A DNA stretch of 64,000 bases from Pseudomonadota bacterium (GCA_023387735.1 JAEWHP010000043.1:124001-188000); one strand, 5' to 3'. Counted from the first letter of the stretch, positions 53,241 through 61,941 are shown. Notes: a model not told the origin generated them from the letters alone. A program made the numbers and translations.

Positions 53241-53402
53241 ACATCCCGCTTCCGAAGGCTGCTCAACCGGTTGCTCGTTCAACTGTCCCGGTTCGGGCGG
53301 CGCCTGCAGCTCACGGGCTGACGCTTCAATTGGGGAGCATCCCCGTCGGCGGCAATCCGCGCGCCAACGGCTTCAGCCTGACCACGGGAACCGGGCGGCG
53401 GC

Positions 53403-53768
53403 CTATCCTGCCGGTGACGCGTGTTTGATGTGGCGTCGCGCGGCGCCCAATATCATCGTGGGACCGTCATTGCCTGCGCCGGCATTCACGGGGTCGCTGA
53501 TCCGCAGATAGTGGAAAGCCTTTCCGACATCGGCCAGTTCCTGGGAGGCGCGCGCGACAAGGCCCTTTTCGTGCAAACGGAGCAGCGCACGGGATATCGT
53601 TGCCTGGGTGGCGCGCGTCTTCGGCCTTCCCAGCCCGCGAATGATGTCGCGCGGCAGCGCCCAGCCCTTCACGCTTCCTGGGGCGATCTGCTCGGCGGCC
53701 TCAAAGGTCGGCCACTGCTCCAGAACGGCCAGTATGTCCCGTTGCAACGGTGACAGCGACTTGGTCAT
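53403..53768 (-). CDS. winged-helix-like regulator, unknown
   Basis: A 121-residue protein. LSPLQRDILAVLEQWPTFEA and TRATQATISRALLRLHEKGL are arranged like a winged helix, with the second segment as recognition helix. No ligand domain. ATG at 53768; a GTG six bases upstream is an alternative. It is the only likely DNA-binding protein with a full domain in the tRNA-flanking region, and may control its neighbours (inference). Confidence 0.65.
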   Translation of the reverse strand: MTKSLSPLQRDILAVLEQWPTFEAAEQIAPGSVKGWALPRDIIRGLGRPKTRATQATISRALLRLHEKGLVARASQELADVGKAFHYLRISDPVNAGAGNDGPTMILGAARRHIKHASPAG

Positions 53769-53895
53769 GGACACCAGTCTAAACCTACCAAGTTTTCCCG
53801 GTCAATCGCGCGCCCGTACGAAATTCGGGCAATTTGCCAGATAGTTACCGCGATTCCTCGCCATCCGCCGGGCACCGAGTAGCCGGCCGCTGACA

Positions 53896-53922
53896 ACGAA
53901 AAGCCCGGCAACCGGCCGGGCT
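53896..53922 (-). terminator. minus-strand intrinsic terminator without a visible gene
   Basis: On the minus strand AGCCCGGC-CGGTT-GCCGGGCT followed by TTTTCGTTG. No minus-strand gene is recognised between here and 54155, so a small RNA or unrecognised peptide could end here. The surrounding 53769-54155 otherwise shows no gene. Confidence 0.55.
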
Positions 53923-54155
53923 CGCAATATTTCTTGGGTGATGAAACATGGTCATTAAAGGCGGCGCGCATTAAATTTCAGTGACGCACCGGCTCCGTAG
54001 GATTGCGGATGTTCAGCCGGGATCGGCGCTGCTTGCACGGCCTCGGCAGAAGTTAATCGCGCGTTACATCGACTGCGAAAATGCAGCGGAAAGCGAGCTC
54101 CGTCCCTTAAAATTTGACGCTTATTGTCTCCGCAATCAAAGGGCGGGGGGAGACG

Positions 54156-54386
54156 ATGAGCCTTACAAACCAACTGCAAATCGACGGCCTGCATTGCCGT
54201 GCGATCTGTGACGAGATCGGCGAGCGCCTGCAGATCATGCTTCGTCCGGATGCAGCCGAATTGCCGACCCGGCTTCAGATCCTCATCGACCGGCTTGCCG
54301 ACCAGGATCGCCAACCGGCCCCGTCAATCGTGCCCGATCTCAATGACATGATCCGGCAGCCCGCTACCGTGTCGCACACCCCGTAA
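54156..54386 (+). CDS. small hypothetical protein
   Basis: A 76-residue, helix-rich soluble protein: MSLTNQLQIDGLHCRAICDE then ELPTRLQILIDRLADQD. GGGGGGAGACG precedes the ATG, which is a strong ribosome site. The family is not recognised. Confidence 0.65.
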   Translation: MSLTNQLQIDGLHCRAICDEIGERLQIMLRPDAAELPTRLQILIDRLADQDRQPAPSIVPDLNDMIRQPATVSHTP

Positions 54387-54517
54387 CCGGCGCTTGCCGA
54401 TGCGCGAAATATCGCGCCGCGGCAGCACGGTGGACAATGGGGACAAGCTTGAACCCGCAATTGCATGTTGCCGCCAACAGGGGCTCACGATCGCCTGTTG
54501 CACCTCGGAGGCTCGAT

Positions 54518-54727
54518 ATGGTTCTTCCCCGCGATCTGGCGGTGCGCATTTCGGCCGCGCAGCCCCTGCAGACGTTTCGCTTGCCGATCGACGCGGCCCG
54601 CCGCAAGGCCCGCGAGGTGATCGACCAGATTCCCCGCGATGGCGTGACATCGACGGTCGAGAACTGGCGTCAGCTTCCCGACGGGCGGATCGAGTTCGCC
54701 GTCCGGTATTTCAACACCGTGGACTGA
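54518..54727 (+). CDS. small hypothetical protein
   Basis: A 69-residue soluble protein with a predicted helix (IDAARRKAREVIDQI) and a beta hairpin (STVENWRQLPDGRIEFAVRY). CGGAGG lies eight bases before the ATG; a longer frame from 54437 is less likely. The family is not recognised. The following 54728-55156 holds no gene apart from a hairpin. Confidence 0.7.
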   Translation: MVLPRDLAVRISAAQPLQTFRLPIDAARRKAREVIDQIPRDGVTSTVENWRQLPDGRIEFAVRYFNTVD

Positions 54728-55032
54728 CGGTCTGGCGGCGGCCTCCGCTGCGCGTCATTCACCTGTAAAACTCTTTTGCTCCAATCCGGCCAGCTGGCTG
54801 CCGCCCTTTGTTTTGTTGGGAGTCAGGGGCATTGCAAAGTGGCTGGTGGGGGCCGTCCAATTTACCGCGCGGCGGGCGGCCCCGCTGAGCCCGCAGCTGT
54901 TGACCCGCCTCGTCCCTCCCCGTGCTGCCGGCACCCCGGCACGAACTGCCAGATCATCCCGTCGGAAAATACTGGCATGCGCATTGCTCCTGATAGCTCG
55001 CCGGGCATTTCAGTGGCCCGGTTTGGATCAAG

Positions 55033-55074
55033 CGCCGCCGGTTCAACGTATTTCGATACCGGCGGCGTATTTTT
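55033..55074 (+). terminator. intrinsic terminator-like hairpin
   Basis: CGCCGCCGGT, loop of 15, ACCGGCGGCG followed by TATTTTTCC. A 10-bp stem. It lies about 300 bp after the 69-residue gene. Confidence 0.6.
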
Positions 55075-55156
55075 CCGGGACGAAACCATTTTCCCAGGCC
55101 CACGAAAACATCCTGAAACAAACGGCTGCATATCGTCCCGCCGCAGCAAGCAGGGG

Positions 55157-55249
55157 ATGGCCAACATGCAGTTTATTTTCGATCTGATCTGGACGCAGTC
55201 GTGCACCCGGTACCTCGCCTCGATGGGTCAGCGGGAGGCACAGCCATGA
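55157..55249 (+). CDS. possible 30-residue peptide
   Basis: A frame MANMQFIFDLIWTQSCTRYL ending at a TGA that overlaps the ATG of the next tiny gene by four bases (ATGA). AGCAGGGG precedes its ATG. The coupling with a well-supported start is the main argument that it is translated. Confidence 0.4.
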   Translation: MANMQFIFDLIWTQSCTRYLASMGQREAQP

Positions 55250-55332
55250 TTGAAACTTCCGCAGCCATTCTCGCGGTGGTCAGCCTCGCGATCTTCGCCG
55301 CCCACGCGCTGGATGCCTATCGCACTGGTTAG
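55246..55332 (+). CDS. tiny membrane protein, AHALDAxR family, copy 1
   Basis: A 28-residue protein: a single hydrophobic helix (SAAILAVVSLAIFAAHALDA) ending in YRTG. GCGGGAGG precedes the ATG at the right distance. A paralogue with the same AHALDAxR end lies at 56023-56106 on the other strand. Function unknown; size recalls small membrane regulators. Confidence 0.65.
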   Translation: MIETSAAILAVVSLAIFAAHALDAYRTG

Positions 55333-55383
55333 CCTGCCGGCCCAGGCGATGATTTTGCTGGTGGCCCCATCAGGGGAATAACC

Positions 55384-55599
55384 ATGGTCAGACGCTGGAG
55401 TGCAGAAGACACTGGCGACCGACAGATACCCGCTCGGCGATACCGCGCGCCGGCAACGGTCGAGAAGATGGATTGCAGCGAAGGCGTTGCCGTCTTCAAG
55501 ACCCATCAGCTCAAATCATCCATGGACGAACGCAGTTCTTTCGACCCGGGACCAGCCGGATTCAATTGGATAGAAATTGATTTGAAGCAAAGTCATTGA
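55384..55599 (+). CDS. small soluble hypothetical protein
   Basis: A 71-residue frame, polar, ending WIEIDLKQSH. GGGGAA lies a few bases before the ATG. A GC-rich hairpin followed by GTTTT begins 7 bp after its stop, which supports it as a transcribed gene. The family is not recognised. Confidence 0.5.
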   Translation: MVRRWSAEDTGDRQIPARRYRAPATVEKMDCSEGVAVFKTHQLKSSMDERSSFDPGPAGFNWIEIDLKQSH

Positions 55600-55605
55600 G
55601 ATCAG

Positions 55606-55643
55606 GCCGGGCGACTTTTTCGAAGATGCGCGCCCGGCGTTTT
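55606..55643 (+). terminator. intrinsic terminator after the 71-residue gene
   Basis: GCCGGGCG, loop of 17, CGCCCGGC then GTTTTG. Located 7 bp after the stop codon at 55597-55599. Confidence 0.65.
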
Positions 55644-55719
55644 GGCGGTCACTCCGAGCGAAGGCACATGGCGCCGTGTCTTTGAAAATGGGAATTTACC
55701 CGTCAGAGGATGACGACAG

Positions 55720-55932
55720 ATGATCGATCGACAGTTGGCTCGCTTGCGGGCGCATCGGAGCAACATTCAACGCTATCGCAACCTGCTGCAGACCAGTCTG
55801 ACCGAACTCGAGCGCCAGTTCGTCGAAAAGCGCCTGAACGAAGAGCAGTCAAATCTGGAGAGCGTGGCGAATTCCCTTCCCAAGGACTTTCGCTGGGCGT
55901 ACGACCAAACACCCCGCTCCCACCTGGCCTAG
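55720..55932 (+). CDS. small helical hypothetical protein
   Basis: A 70-residue protein rich in Arg, Leu and Glu: MIDRQLARLRAHRSNIQRYR, then LTELERQFVEKRLNEEQSNL, two amphipathic helices. GAGGA about 11 bases before the ATG. A type of short protein familiar from Bradyrhizobium; function unknown. Confidence 0.75.
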   Translation: MIDRQLARLRAHRSNIQRYRNLLQTSLTELERQFVEKRLNEEQSNLESVANSLPKDFRWAYDQTPRSHLA

Positions 55933-56022
55933 CACCAGCCGAACGTTCCGAACGCTGCTGAGCGAAGGCGTCGCTGCGCGCAGGCTTGCCTGCGCGGTGG
56001 TTGTCGTCCTGGCGACGTCCCC

Positions 56023-56106
56023 TCACGACCGGAAAGCATCGAGGGCGTGCGCGACAAGGACGCCGACGCTGAGAACGATCAGGAATGCCGCAATGGCTTC
56101 AAACAT
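56023..56106 (-). CDS. tiny membrane protein, AHALDAxR family, copy 2
   Basis: A 27-residue protein MFEAIAAFLIVLSVGVLVAH followed by ALDAFRS. Same length, single helix and C-terminal AHALDAxR motif as the protein at 55246-55332. CGGAAG precedes the ATG. Two diverged copies sharing protein but not DNA sequence argue for selection on the peptide. Confidence 0.6.
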   Translation of the reverse strand: MFEAIAAFLIVLSVGVLVAHALDAFRS

Positions 56107-56243
56107 GGGTGCTTCCGGGCAATGACCCGAGTAAGAGGCCGGCACCTTGCACAGTCAAAACGATTCCAAAGCGCCTGGGACGATTTGCTGTTATTTTGCT
56201 GTCTGGTGATTCTCGGCAACGGTTCCGGTTAGATGAGCCAGTA

Positions 56244-56588
56244 ATGATCTCGTTGCACTTCGCAGTTCCTTCGGTTCTGGTCGCTGCAGCGGTAGCCGGG
56301 TGCATTACCTATGTCGTGACACCGCCAGCGCAGGCTCCCTTGCAGATCAAGGCCGATCAGCGATCGCAGCCGATCGCGTCCGGTTCGCCGCGCCCTGAAA
56401 CGAGGCCGTTGGCTGTGGTCGATCCGCGCCCGAGTGCGGAAGAGGAGCAAGCAGCCGCGGCCTTCCGGGAAGCGGCTGCGGCCATCCTGCGGCGTGCACC
56501 GGACACGCGGGCATTGGCCTTCGCCGAAGAGCCGCCGATCGCGGGACGGATCCCGTTGCCCAAAAGGCGCCCGATCAATCTCCCATGA
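56244..56588 (+). CDS. small exported or anchored protein, possible lipoprotein
   Basis: A 114-residue protein. The N-terminus has a hydrophobic stretch with VAGC at about residues 17-20, a weak lipobox; the rest is polar, Pro/Arg/Ala-rich, with RRAPDTRALAFAEEPP. A longer frame from 56085 is not protein-like. The ribosome site is weak. It lies 52 bp before the acyltransferase gene on the same strand. Confidence 0.6.
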   Translation: MISLHFAVPSVLVAAAVAGCITYVVTPPAQAPLQIKADQRSQPIASGSPRPETRPLAVVDPRPSAEEEQAAAAFREAAAAILRRAPDTRALAFAEEPPIAGRIPLPKRRPINLP

Positions 56589-56640
56589 CTCCCCGGAGCG
56601 CCGGCAATGGCGGTAAGGCAACACGGGTAGTCCAGCAGGC

Positions 56641-58605
56641 ATGAAAGCGAGTTCGAGATTTCCGAACCGTCCTGACATCGACGGCTTGCGCGCGATCGCC
56701 GTGCTCAGCGTGTTTCTGTACCACCTCGAAGTACCGCCATTCGGCGGCGGCTTCGTCGGCGTCGACATCTTCTTCGTGATCTCCGGCTACCTGATCTCCC
56801 GCATCGTGCTGACCGACGTAGAGAGCGGCAGCTTTTCGATGGCCCGCTTCTACGAGCGCCGGATCCGCAGGCTGGCGCCGGCCGGCATCGTCACCATCGT
56901 CGGCACGCTCCTGATCGGCGCGCTGTGGTTTTCGCCGGGGCACTTCAAGGCCCTCGCCCAGGATGTCGTGGCAACGGTCGGCTCGGTGTCGAATTTCTAC
57001 TTCTGGCGCGGCAGCCACGATTATTTCGCCAAGGCGGTCGATCCGAGCCCGGTCCTGCATTTCTGGTCGCTGGCCGTCGAGGAACAGTTCTACCTGGTGT
57101 GGCCGGCCTTCATCCTGCTGGGGCACAGGCTGGCTGGCAAAGGCCTGCCGCTGCTCATCCTTGGCATCGGCGCCGCTTCGCTCATCGCCGCGCAAATGAA
57201 GCTTGGGACCGATCCGGCCGCCGCGTTCTATCTGCCAATGTTTCGCGCCTGCGAATTCGCGATCGGCGCGCTCGTCATCTTTGCCGAGCGGTGGCAGCTG
57301 CGCTTCAGCGCGATGCCCCTGCTGCTCGCGGTTACCGGCTTTGCCCTGATCGCCTGGTCCGTCGTGTTCTTTGACAGCACCACGGCATTTCCCGGCGTGA
57401 ATGCGATGATCCCATGCCTCGGCACGGCGTGCCTGATCTGGGCGGGCCCGTCGCACCCGCTCGCGCGCCTGCTGACCAATCCGGTGGCGGTGCGGATCGG
57501 GCTGATCTCCTACTCGCTCTACCTCGTGCACTGGCCGCTGATCGTCTACGCGGCCTATATCCTCGGCGATGCCGCTCATGCGGCCGGCCCGAAACTGTTC
57601 ATTTTCGCGCTCGCGATCGCGCTGTCCGAGCTGATGTACCGCACCGTCGAGACGCCGTTTCGGGCGCGCAAATCATCGCTGGTTTCGGTCGCGGGATACG
57701 CCGGCGCCGCCATCGTCGCCATCGCAGCGGTGTCGTTCATTGCAAACCGGCAGGAAGGCTGGCCGTGGCGCCTGTCGCCGGAAGCGCGCGAGGTCGCGGA
57801 TCTGCAGCGGTTCGGGTTCTGGCCTTGCAGCCGCAGCCAGCAATCGAAATGTGCGTTCGGCGCCGTCAACCAACCGGTCGGCGTGCAGTTGATCGGCGAC
57901 TCCTTTGCCGCGCAGTATGTCGCGGCGGTCGACCCTGTCGCCAGGGACGCGGGCGTGCGCGGCGAAGCCTATACCGAGGAAGGCTGCCCGATGCTCGCCG
58001 GCATTGTCAGAACTGGATTCGACGGCACCGCCAAATGCAAAATCCAGCGCGACAGGTATCTCGATGCGATCAGAAAGAACAATCTGCCGCTCGTTCTCAG
58101 CCAATCCTGGTTGACCTATGGCTCCGCGCTGCACAGCGAGCTCAACGGTAACTCTTCCCGCGCTTCATCGATCGAGGTCTGGCGCGACGGCATCGAGGAC
58201 ACCATCCGCGATCTCGGCGCCAGCGGCAGGAAATTCCTGATCATCGCGCCGGGAGTCGAACCCGGTTGCCGCAGCCAGATGACGCGGTTCGAGCCCGGCC
58301 CGCTCTGGCATGCGCCGACCAAACCCTGCCCCGCGATTTCGCCGCAGCAGGTGGAGGCCAGGAACAGGGATTTCAACGCAATGCTGCTCGACGTGCAGCA
58401 GCGCCACCGCGATCAGGTGCGAATCCTGTTTCCGGACAAGTATCTTTGCGACGCCGATTGCCCGATAGACGTGAACGGGCTGTGGTTCTATTGGGACGTC
58501 AACCACCTGACGGTGGCCGGAGCGCGGCGGGTCGGAGCCGGCGCGTGGGACCTGATCCGCAGTCTGATCACGGACGGAAATCCCGCACGCGAACGGGCGC
58601 CGTGA
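56641..58605 (+). CDS. OafA-type acyltransferase 3 with C-terminal SGNH domain
   Basis: A 654-residue protein. Ten-helix acyltransferase-3 domain (residues about 10-345) with RPDIDGLRAIAVLSVFLYH and SLAVEEQFYLVWP; the catalytic His is in YHLE. It is followed by a periplasmic SGNH domain with GDS (QLIGDSFAAQY, near 418) and the Asp/His pair in DVNHLTVAGA (near 620). Such proteins O-acetylate surface polysaccharides such as LPS O-antigen or periplasmic glucans. Linkage to the ndv locus 7 kb upstream is not shown. Confidence 0.93.
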   Translation: MKASSRFPNRPDIDGLRAIAVLSVFLYHLEVPPFGGGFVGVDIFFVISGYLISRIVLTDVESGSFSMARFYERRIRRLAPAGIVTIVGTLLIGALWFSPGHFKALAQDVVATVGSVSNFYFWRGSHDYFAKAVDPSPVLHFWSLAVEEQFYLVWPAFILLGHRLAGKGLPLLILGIGAASLIAAQMKLGTDPAAAFYLPMFRACEFAIGALVIFAERWQLRFSAMPLLLAVTGFALIAWSVVFFDSTTAFPGVNAMIPCLGTACLIWAGPSHPLARLLTNPVAVRIGLISYSLYLVHWPLIVYAAYILGDAAHAAGPKLFIFALAIALSELMYRTVETPFRARKSSLVSVAGYAGAAIVAIAAVSFIANRQEGWPWRLSPEAREVADLQRFGFWPCSRSQQSKCAFGAVNQPVGVQLIGDSFAAQYVAAVDPVARDAGVRGEAYTEEGCPMLAGIVRTGFDGTAKCKIQRDRYLDAIRKNNLPLVLSQSWLTYGSALHSELNGNSSRASSIEVWRDGIEDTIRDLGASGRKFLIIAPGVEPGCRSQMTRFEPGPLWHAPTKPCPAISPQQVEARNRDFNAMLLDVQQRHRDQVRILFPDKYLCDADCPIDVNGLWFYWDVNHLTVAGARRVGAGAWDLIRSLITDGNPARERAP

Positions 58606-58606
58606 G

Positions 58607-59008
58607 CTAACAGCCACGGCAAATCCCCGTGAACGAGCTCACCTCCGGGCGGCTGCGCTTCCGCGCCGGTGGCTTTCGCGACTGCGCCTTGCGCGGGCCG
58701 ACGATCCGCTGCGAGGCGCCGGCATAGGGCGGCGTCACCACACGCGCCCGCGGCGAAACCGTATCGACCGCACCATAGGTGGTCGGCGGTGCCGGGCGGT
58801 TCGGTGTGAGCGGCGGCATGCTCGAGGCGTTGCCTATACCGCTGGGATCGGAGAGCACGCGGGGATTGGCGGGGCCGAACGGTATGCCTGAAATCGCCGA
58901 ATTGCCAGCGCCGGCCGAGCCGGCCGGTGGCACCAGCTGTGCGAATGCCGTTACCGGGGCGAACAGGGCAAGCGCAGCAAACAGGATAAGCGTCGAAATG
59001 CGGGTCAT
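58607..59008 (-). CDS. secreted Pro-rich basic hypothetical protein
   Basis: A 133-residue protein with signal peptide (MTRISTLILFAALALFAPVTAFAQ, seen in part), then a low-complexity Gly/Pro/Ser part, a basic stretch (RKAQSRKPPARKRSRP) and a C-terminal CRGC. It is convergent with the acyltransferase. Function unknown. Confidence 0.75.
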   Translation of the reverse strand: MTRISTLILFAALALFAPVTAFAQLVPPAGSAGAGNSAISGIPFGPANPRVLSDPSGIGNASSMPPLTPNRPAPPTTYGAVDTVSPRARVVTPPYAGASQRIVGPRKAQSRKPPARKRSRPEVSSFTGICRGC

Positions 59009-59168
59009 CGGGTTCTCTCCGAGGGCTCACCATGCAACGGTCATGCAGGACGCGCGTTCCCCATATTGCAGGTCGCGCTCCATCTTCTATCGGCAGCTCC
59101 CGTGCAGTAGGAGTCCGTTAAGGAATCAGACCTAATCAAGACGCAACCTCGTCTTGAGATTTCGGCGA

Positions 59169-59414
59169 ATGAACCAGCCTGAGATTCTTGATTCCGACAT
59201 CCGCGCGATGCAGCAATGGTTGCGCGAGGCCTGGCGGCAGCTTGCCGACGTCTCCCTCACTGCCTTTGCCCGGCGCGAACTGCGCAACCAGATGAAGCAG
59301 TGCAACGCAGACCTGCGGGAGCTGCTCCAGCAGGCGGCGGAGCAACGGTCGCAGCCGGCTCCGCTGGCGATTACGAACTACAACAAGCCTGATCTGCGAA
59401 TTCTGGCCTGGTGA
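59169..59414 (+). CDS. small helical hypothetical protein
   Basis: An 81-residue protein with amphipathic helices (IRAMQQWLREAWRQLADVSL, ELRNQMKQCNADLRELLQQA) and a polar tail. ATG at 59169 is preferred over a TTG 15 bases upstream. Function unknown. Confidence 0.7.
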   Translation: MNQPEILDSDIRAMQQWLREAWRQLADVSLTAFARRELRNQMKQCNADLRELLQQAAEQRSQPAPLAITNYNKPDLRILAW

Positions 59415-59422
59415 AACAGCGG

Positions 59423-59818
59423 TCAAGCGCTGACGGCGTTCCGCTCCACGGTGGCCAGCCACGAACATAGCGCAGCCGGCACGGCGCCGATCAGGCCGAA
59501 CAGCACCACATACGGACCGTGAACGAACCCCATCCAGGGCGCGCCGATCAGCGGCAGGTAACTGATCGCGTAACCGAACAGCGCCGTCAGCGGCACCCGG
59601 TGCGAGAGATTGCGCGCCGACAGGACATGATCGAACCACGCGACCACCAGCGCCGGCAGCAAACCGACCAGATAGATCATCGGCAGCATCAAGACCTGCG
59701 CGACATCGAACGTGCTCCCGCTGCCGGCGAACCAGTTGGCAATCTGCAGCATCACCCAAAACGCGACGATGAAGCCGAGCGGCGGCGCGATACCTGCGAA
59801 GATCAGAAAACGCTTCAT
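59423..59818 (-). CDS. small four-helix membrane protein, DUF5413-like
   Basis: A 131-residue protein with four predicted helices. The start MKRFLIFAGIAPPLGF fits the DUF5413 family common in Bradyrhizobium; an upstream extension to 60016 is Arg/Gly-rich and not credible. Function unknown. Confidence 0.7.
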   Translation of the reverse strand: MKRFLIFAGIAPPLGFIVAFWVMLQIANWFAGSGSTFDVAQVLMLPMIYLVGLLPALVVAWFDHVLSARNLSHRVPLTALFGYAISYLPLIGAPWMGFVHGPYVVLFGLIGAVPAALCSWLATVERNAVSA

Positions 59819-60045
59819 GGAAGTAAGTCCCTTGGCTGCCCCCCCAGCCCGGCACCCTAGCGCGGCGTCGCGCCTGCCGATGTGACCCCTCTCACGGTAA
59901 CGGGCGCCCGCTCCGCCAGGGCCGACCGCCAACTCCCCCACATCGGCCGTCCTGTTGATAACCCGAAAGCACGAAATCCGGCGGCGAAACCGCCCGCTAT
60001 GGTGTGCTATCGGCATAGCGACCTGAATTACGACGGACGGAACAT

Positions 60046-60645
60046 ATGCGAATCACCCTGGTCGGCTCCCGCCATTTCGGCGTGACGACGTTCAACACAC
60101 TGCGCCAACATGGGGTGGATATCGTCCGGATCGTCGTCCACGATGGCGAGGACCGCCTGGCCGCCACCGGGCGCGCCGCCGGCATCGAGGTCGTCGTGCA
60201 GGCGGATCCGAAGCGGGTGGTTGCCTCGGAGATCGCGCCCAATACCGACCTGATCGTCACCGCGCACAGCCATGCCCGCGTCACCAAGGAGGCGTTGGCC
60301 GCTTCCAAACTCGGCGGTATCGGCTATCACCCCTCGCTACTGCCCCGGCACCGCGGCATCGCCGCGGTCGAATGGACCATCAAGGAAGGCGATCCGATCG
60401 CCGGCGGCACCGTCTATCACCTCGCCGACCGGATGGATGCCGGTGCGATCGCGGCGCAGGAATGGGTCTTCGTCAAAAAGGGCGAGACCGCCCGCGAGCT
60501 GTGGGAGCGTGCACTGGCCCCGCTCGGCCAGAAGCTGCTCGCCGACGTGATCTATCACGCCAAGGCCCATGGCAGCCTTCCGGCCACGCCCCAGGATGAA
60601 GAATTCGCCACAAAGGCCCCGAGCCTGTCCGACGCCAAGCACTGA
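60046..60645 (+). CDS. formyltransferase-fold protein
   Basis: A 199-residue protein with the formyl-transferase N-terminal domain only: MRITLVGSRHFGVTTFNTLR, and YHPSLLPRHRG near residue 93, carrying the conserved His and following DG-type segment (ADRMDAGAIAAQEW). The C-terminal tRNA-binding domain of Fmt is missing, so it is not Fmt. It may act on a sugar nucleotide or small metabolite. Substrate unknown. Confidence 0.85.
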   Translation: MRITLVGSRHFGVTTFNTLRQHGVDIVRIVVHDGEDRLAATGRAAGIEVVVQADPKRVVASEIAPNTDLIVTAHSHARVTKEALAASKLGGIGYHPSLLPRHRGIAAVEWTIKEGDPIAGGTVYHLADRMDAGAIAAQEWVFVKKGETARELWERALAPLGQKLLADVIYHAKAHGSLPATPQDEEFATKAPSLSDAKH

Positions 60646-60849
60646 ACTCTACTATTATACCTTGATACCCACTTCTGCTATCGAATCAGCGCCGTTTCAT
60701 GCCATTTTCATGTTCCCTGGCCTGGAACCGGATTCACCTTGATGTGTTTGAGTTCACAGGAACATTTCGCTGTGCTGCGGCAAACCCCAGTTTGGCCACA
60801 TTGTGACCAGATAAGGCACGCCATCACACACAATTCAGGGACTTGATCC

Positions 60850-61203
60850 ATGCGCGCCAATCGCATCAGCGGCCTTTTGTTTGCTTCGTTTGTTGCCTCC
60901 GCCGCGGCTCTTGCAGCCGCTCCGGCTTCCGCCCAGTCGCCCTATGACGGGCTTTGGCAAGTAACCGTCGTCACCAAGAACGGCAGCTGCGACGCGCAGA
61001 CCACCTCGACGGTGAACGTCACCGACGGCAAGATTTCGGGCGGTCCGGTTACCGGCAGCGTTGGCAGCGGGGGGCTTGTGAAAGTCTCAATCAACGGTGC
61101 ATATGCCAACGGACAACTCAGTGGCAACTCCGGATCGGGGAAATGGAATGGCGCTTCAGCTGGTGTCGCATGTAGCGGTCGTTGGGAAGCATCCCGTCAG
61201 TAA
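60850..61203 (+). CDS. exported small beta-rich protein
   Basis: A 117-residue protein with signal peptide ending PASAQ, then a mature part rich in Gly, Ser and Val with two Cys (NGSCDAQ, GVACSGRW) at its ends, which may form a disulfide. It begins SPYDGLWQVTV, a pattern of many small rhizobial periplasmic proteins. The following gene encodes a protein of similar design. Confidence 0.8.
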   Translation: MRANRISGLLFASFVASAAALAAAPASAQSPYDGLWQVTVVTKNGSCDAQTTSTVNVTDGKISGGPVTGSVGSGGLVKVSINGAYANGQLSGNSGSGKWNGASAGVACSGRWEASRQ

Positions 61204-61702
61204 GCCAGACCAGACATCGAGACTCTTCGCCCGGACGCGGCGGCTCGCATTCGCAGCCGTCGCGTTTTTCATGACTGGATTCGCCACACCGGCGGCCCAC
61301 GCCGAGCCGAGCGCCTTCGCCGGAATGGCCGGCAACTGGCATGGTGGCGGCACGGTGACGCTCGACGACGGCTCCAGCGAGCGCATCCGCTGCCGCGCCA
61401 CCTACAAGGTTCGCGGACCCAACATGGAGATGGTCCTCACCTGCGCCAGTGACGCCTACAAGTTCAACCTGCAGGCCGACGTCGTCGCCCAGGGCGGCGA
61501 AGTCTCCGGCACCTGGAGCGAGTCCAGCCGCAATGTCGGCGGCACCATCCAGGGCCGTGGCGCCAGCGGCAGCTTCCAGGTGGTCGCCAGCGCCGCCGGC
61601 TTCAACTCGAGCATCTCGCTGAGGACGGCCGGCAACAAGCAGGCGATCGCCATGAGGGCCGACAGCCAGTTCCGGGCCGCCAATATTTCGCTGTCGAAGT
61701 AG
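61148..61702 (+). CDS. exported protein related in design to its upstream neighbour
   Basis: A 184-residue frame. The signal peptide core is LAFAAVAFFMTGFATPAAHA; the mature part begins EPSAFAGMAGNWHGGG and contains RIRCRATYKV and MVLTCASD, with two Cys. GGGGAA before the ATG at 61148 favours this start, which overlaps the previous gene by 56 bp; GTG 61163 and ATG 61271 are alternatives. The start is uncertain, the gene is not. Function unknown. Confidence 0.8.
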   Translation: MALQLVSHVAVVGKHPVSKPDQTSRLFARTRRLAFAAVAFFMTGFATPAAHAEPSAFAGMAGNWHGGGTVTLDDGSSERIRCRATYKVRGPNMEMVLTCASDAYKFNLQADVVAQGGEVSGTWSESSRNVGGTIQGRGASGSFQVVASAAGFNSSISLRTAGNKQAIAMRADSQFRAANISLSK

Positions 61703-61737
61703 GCTGCAGCGCGCGCCCCGCACGTGCGGGGCCGCGA

Positions 61738-61941
61738 TCAGCTGGTCGCGGGCTTTTCCAGTTTCGCCGCGGTTTCCTTGATGGTTTTGGCGATCAGCAG
61801 GGCCTGCTCCTTGTTGAACGCGAAATCCTGCACGCCTCTATGCGTGGTCAGCGACAGCACCATGATATCGGGCTGCTGCTCGGGCCAGCCGGTCGCGAAC
61901 GCCGTCACGAAGTCTGCTGAAGTCGATCGATGGGTGGTCAT
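61738..61941 (-). CDS. small conserved hypothetical protein
   Basis: A 67-residue soluble protein: MTTHRSTSADFVTAFATGWP, VLSLTTHRGVQDFAFNKEQA. AGAAGGAC before the ATG. The end FNKEQALLIAKTIKETAAKL forms a helix. Function unknown. It reads with the RidA gene 57 bp upstream. Confidence 0.75.
   Translation of the reverse strand: MTTHRSTSADFVTAFATGWPEQQPDIMVLSLTTHRGVQDFAFNKEQALLIAKTIKETAAKLEKPATS

Noticed and set aside
53241..53428. Frame reading GLTLQLGSIPVGGNPRANGF on the plus strand
   Set aside because: It has no start with a ribosome site and overlaps the end of the winged-helix gene on the other strand.
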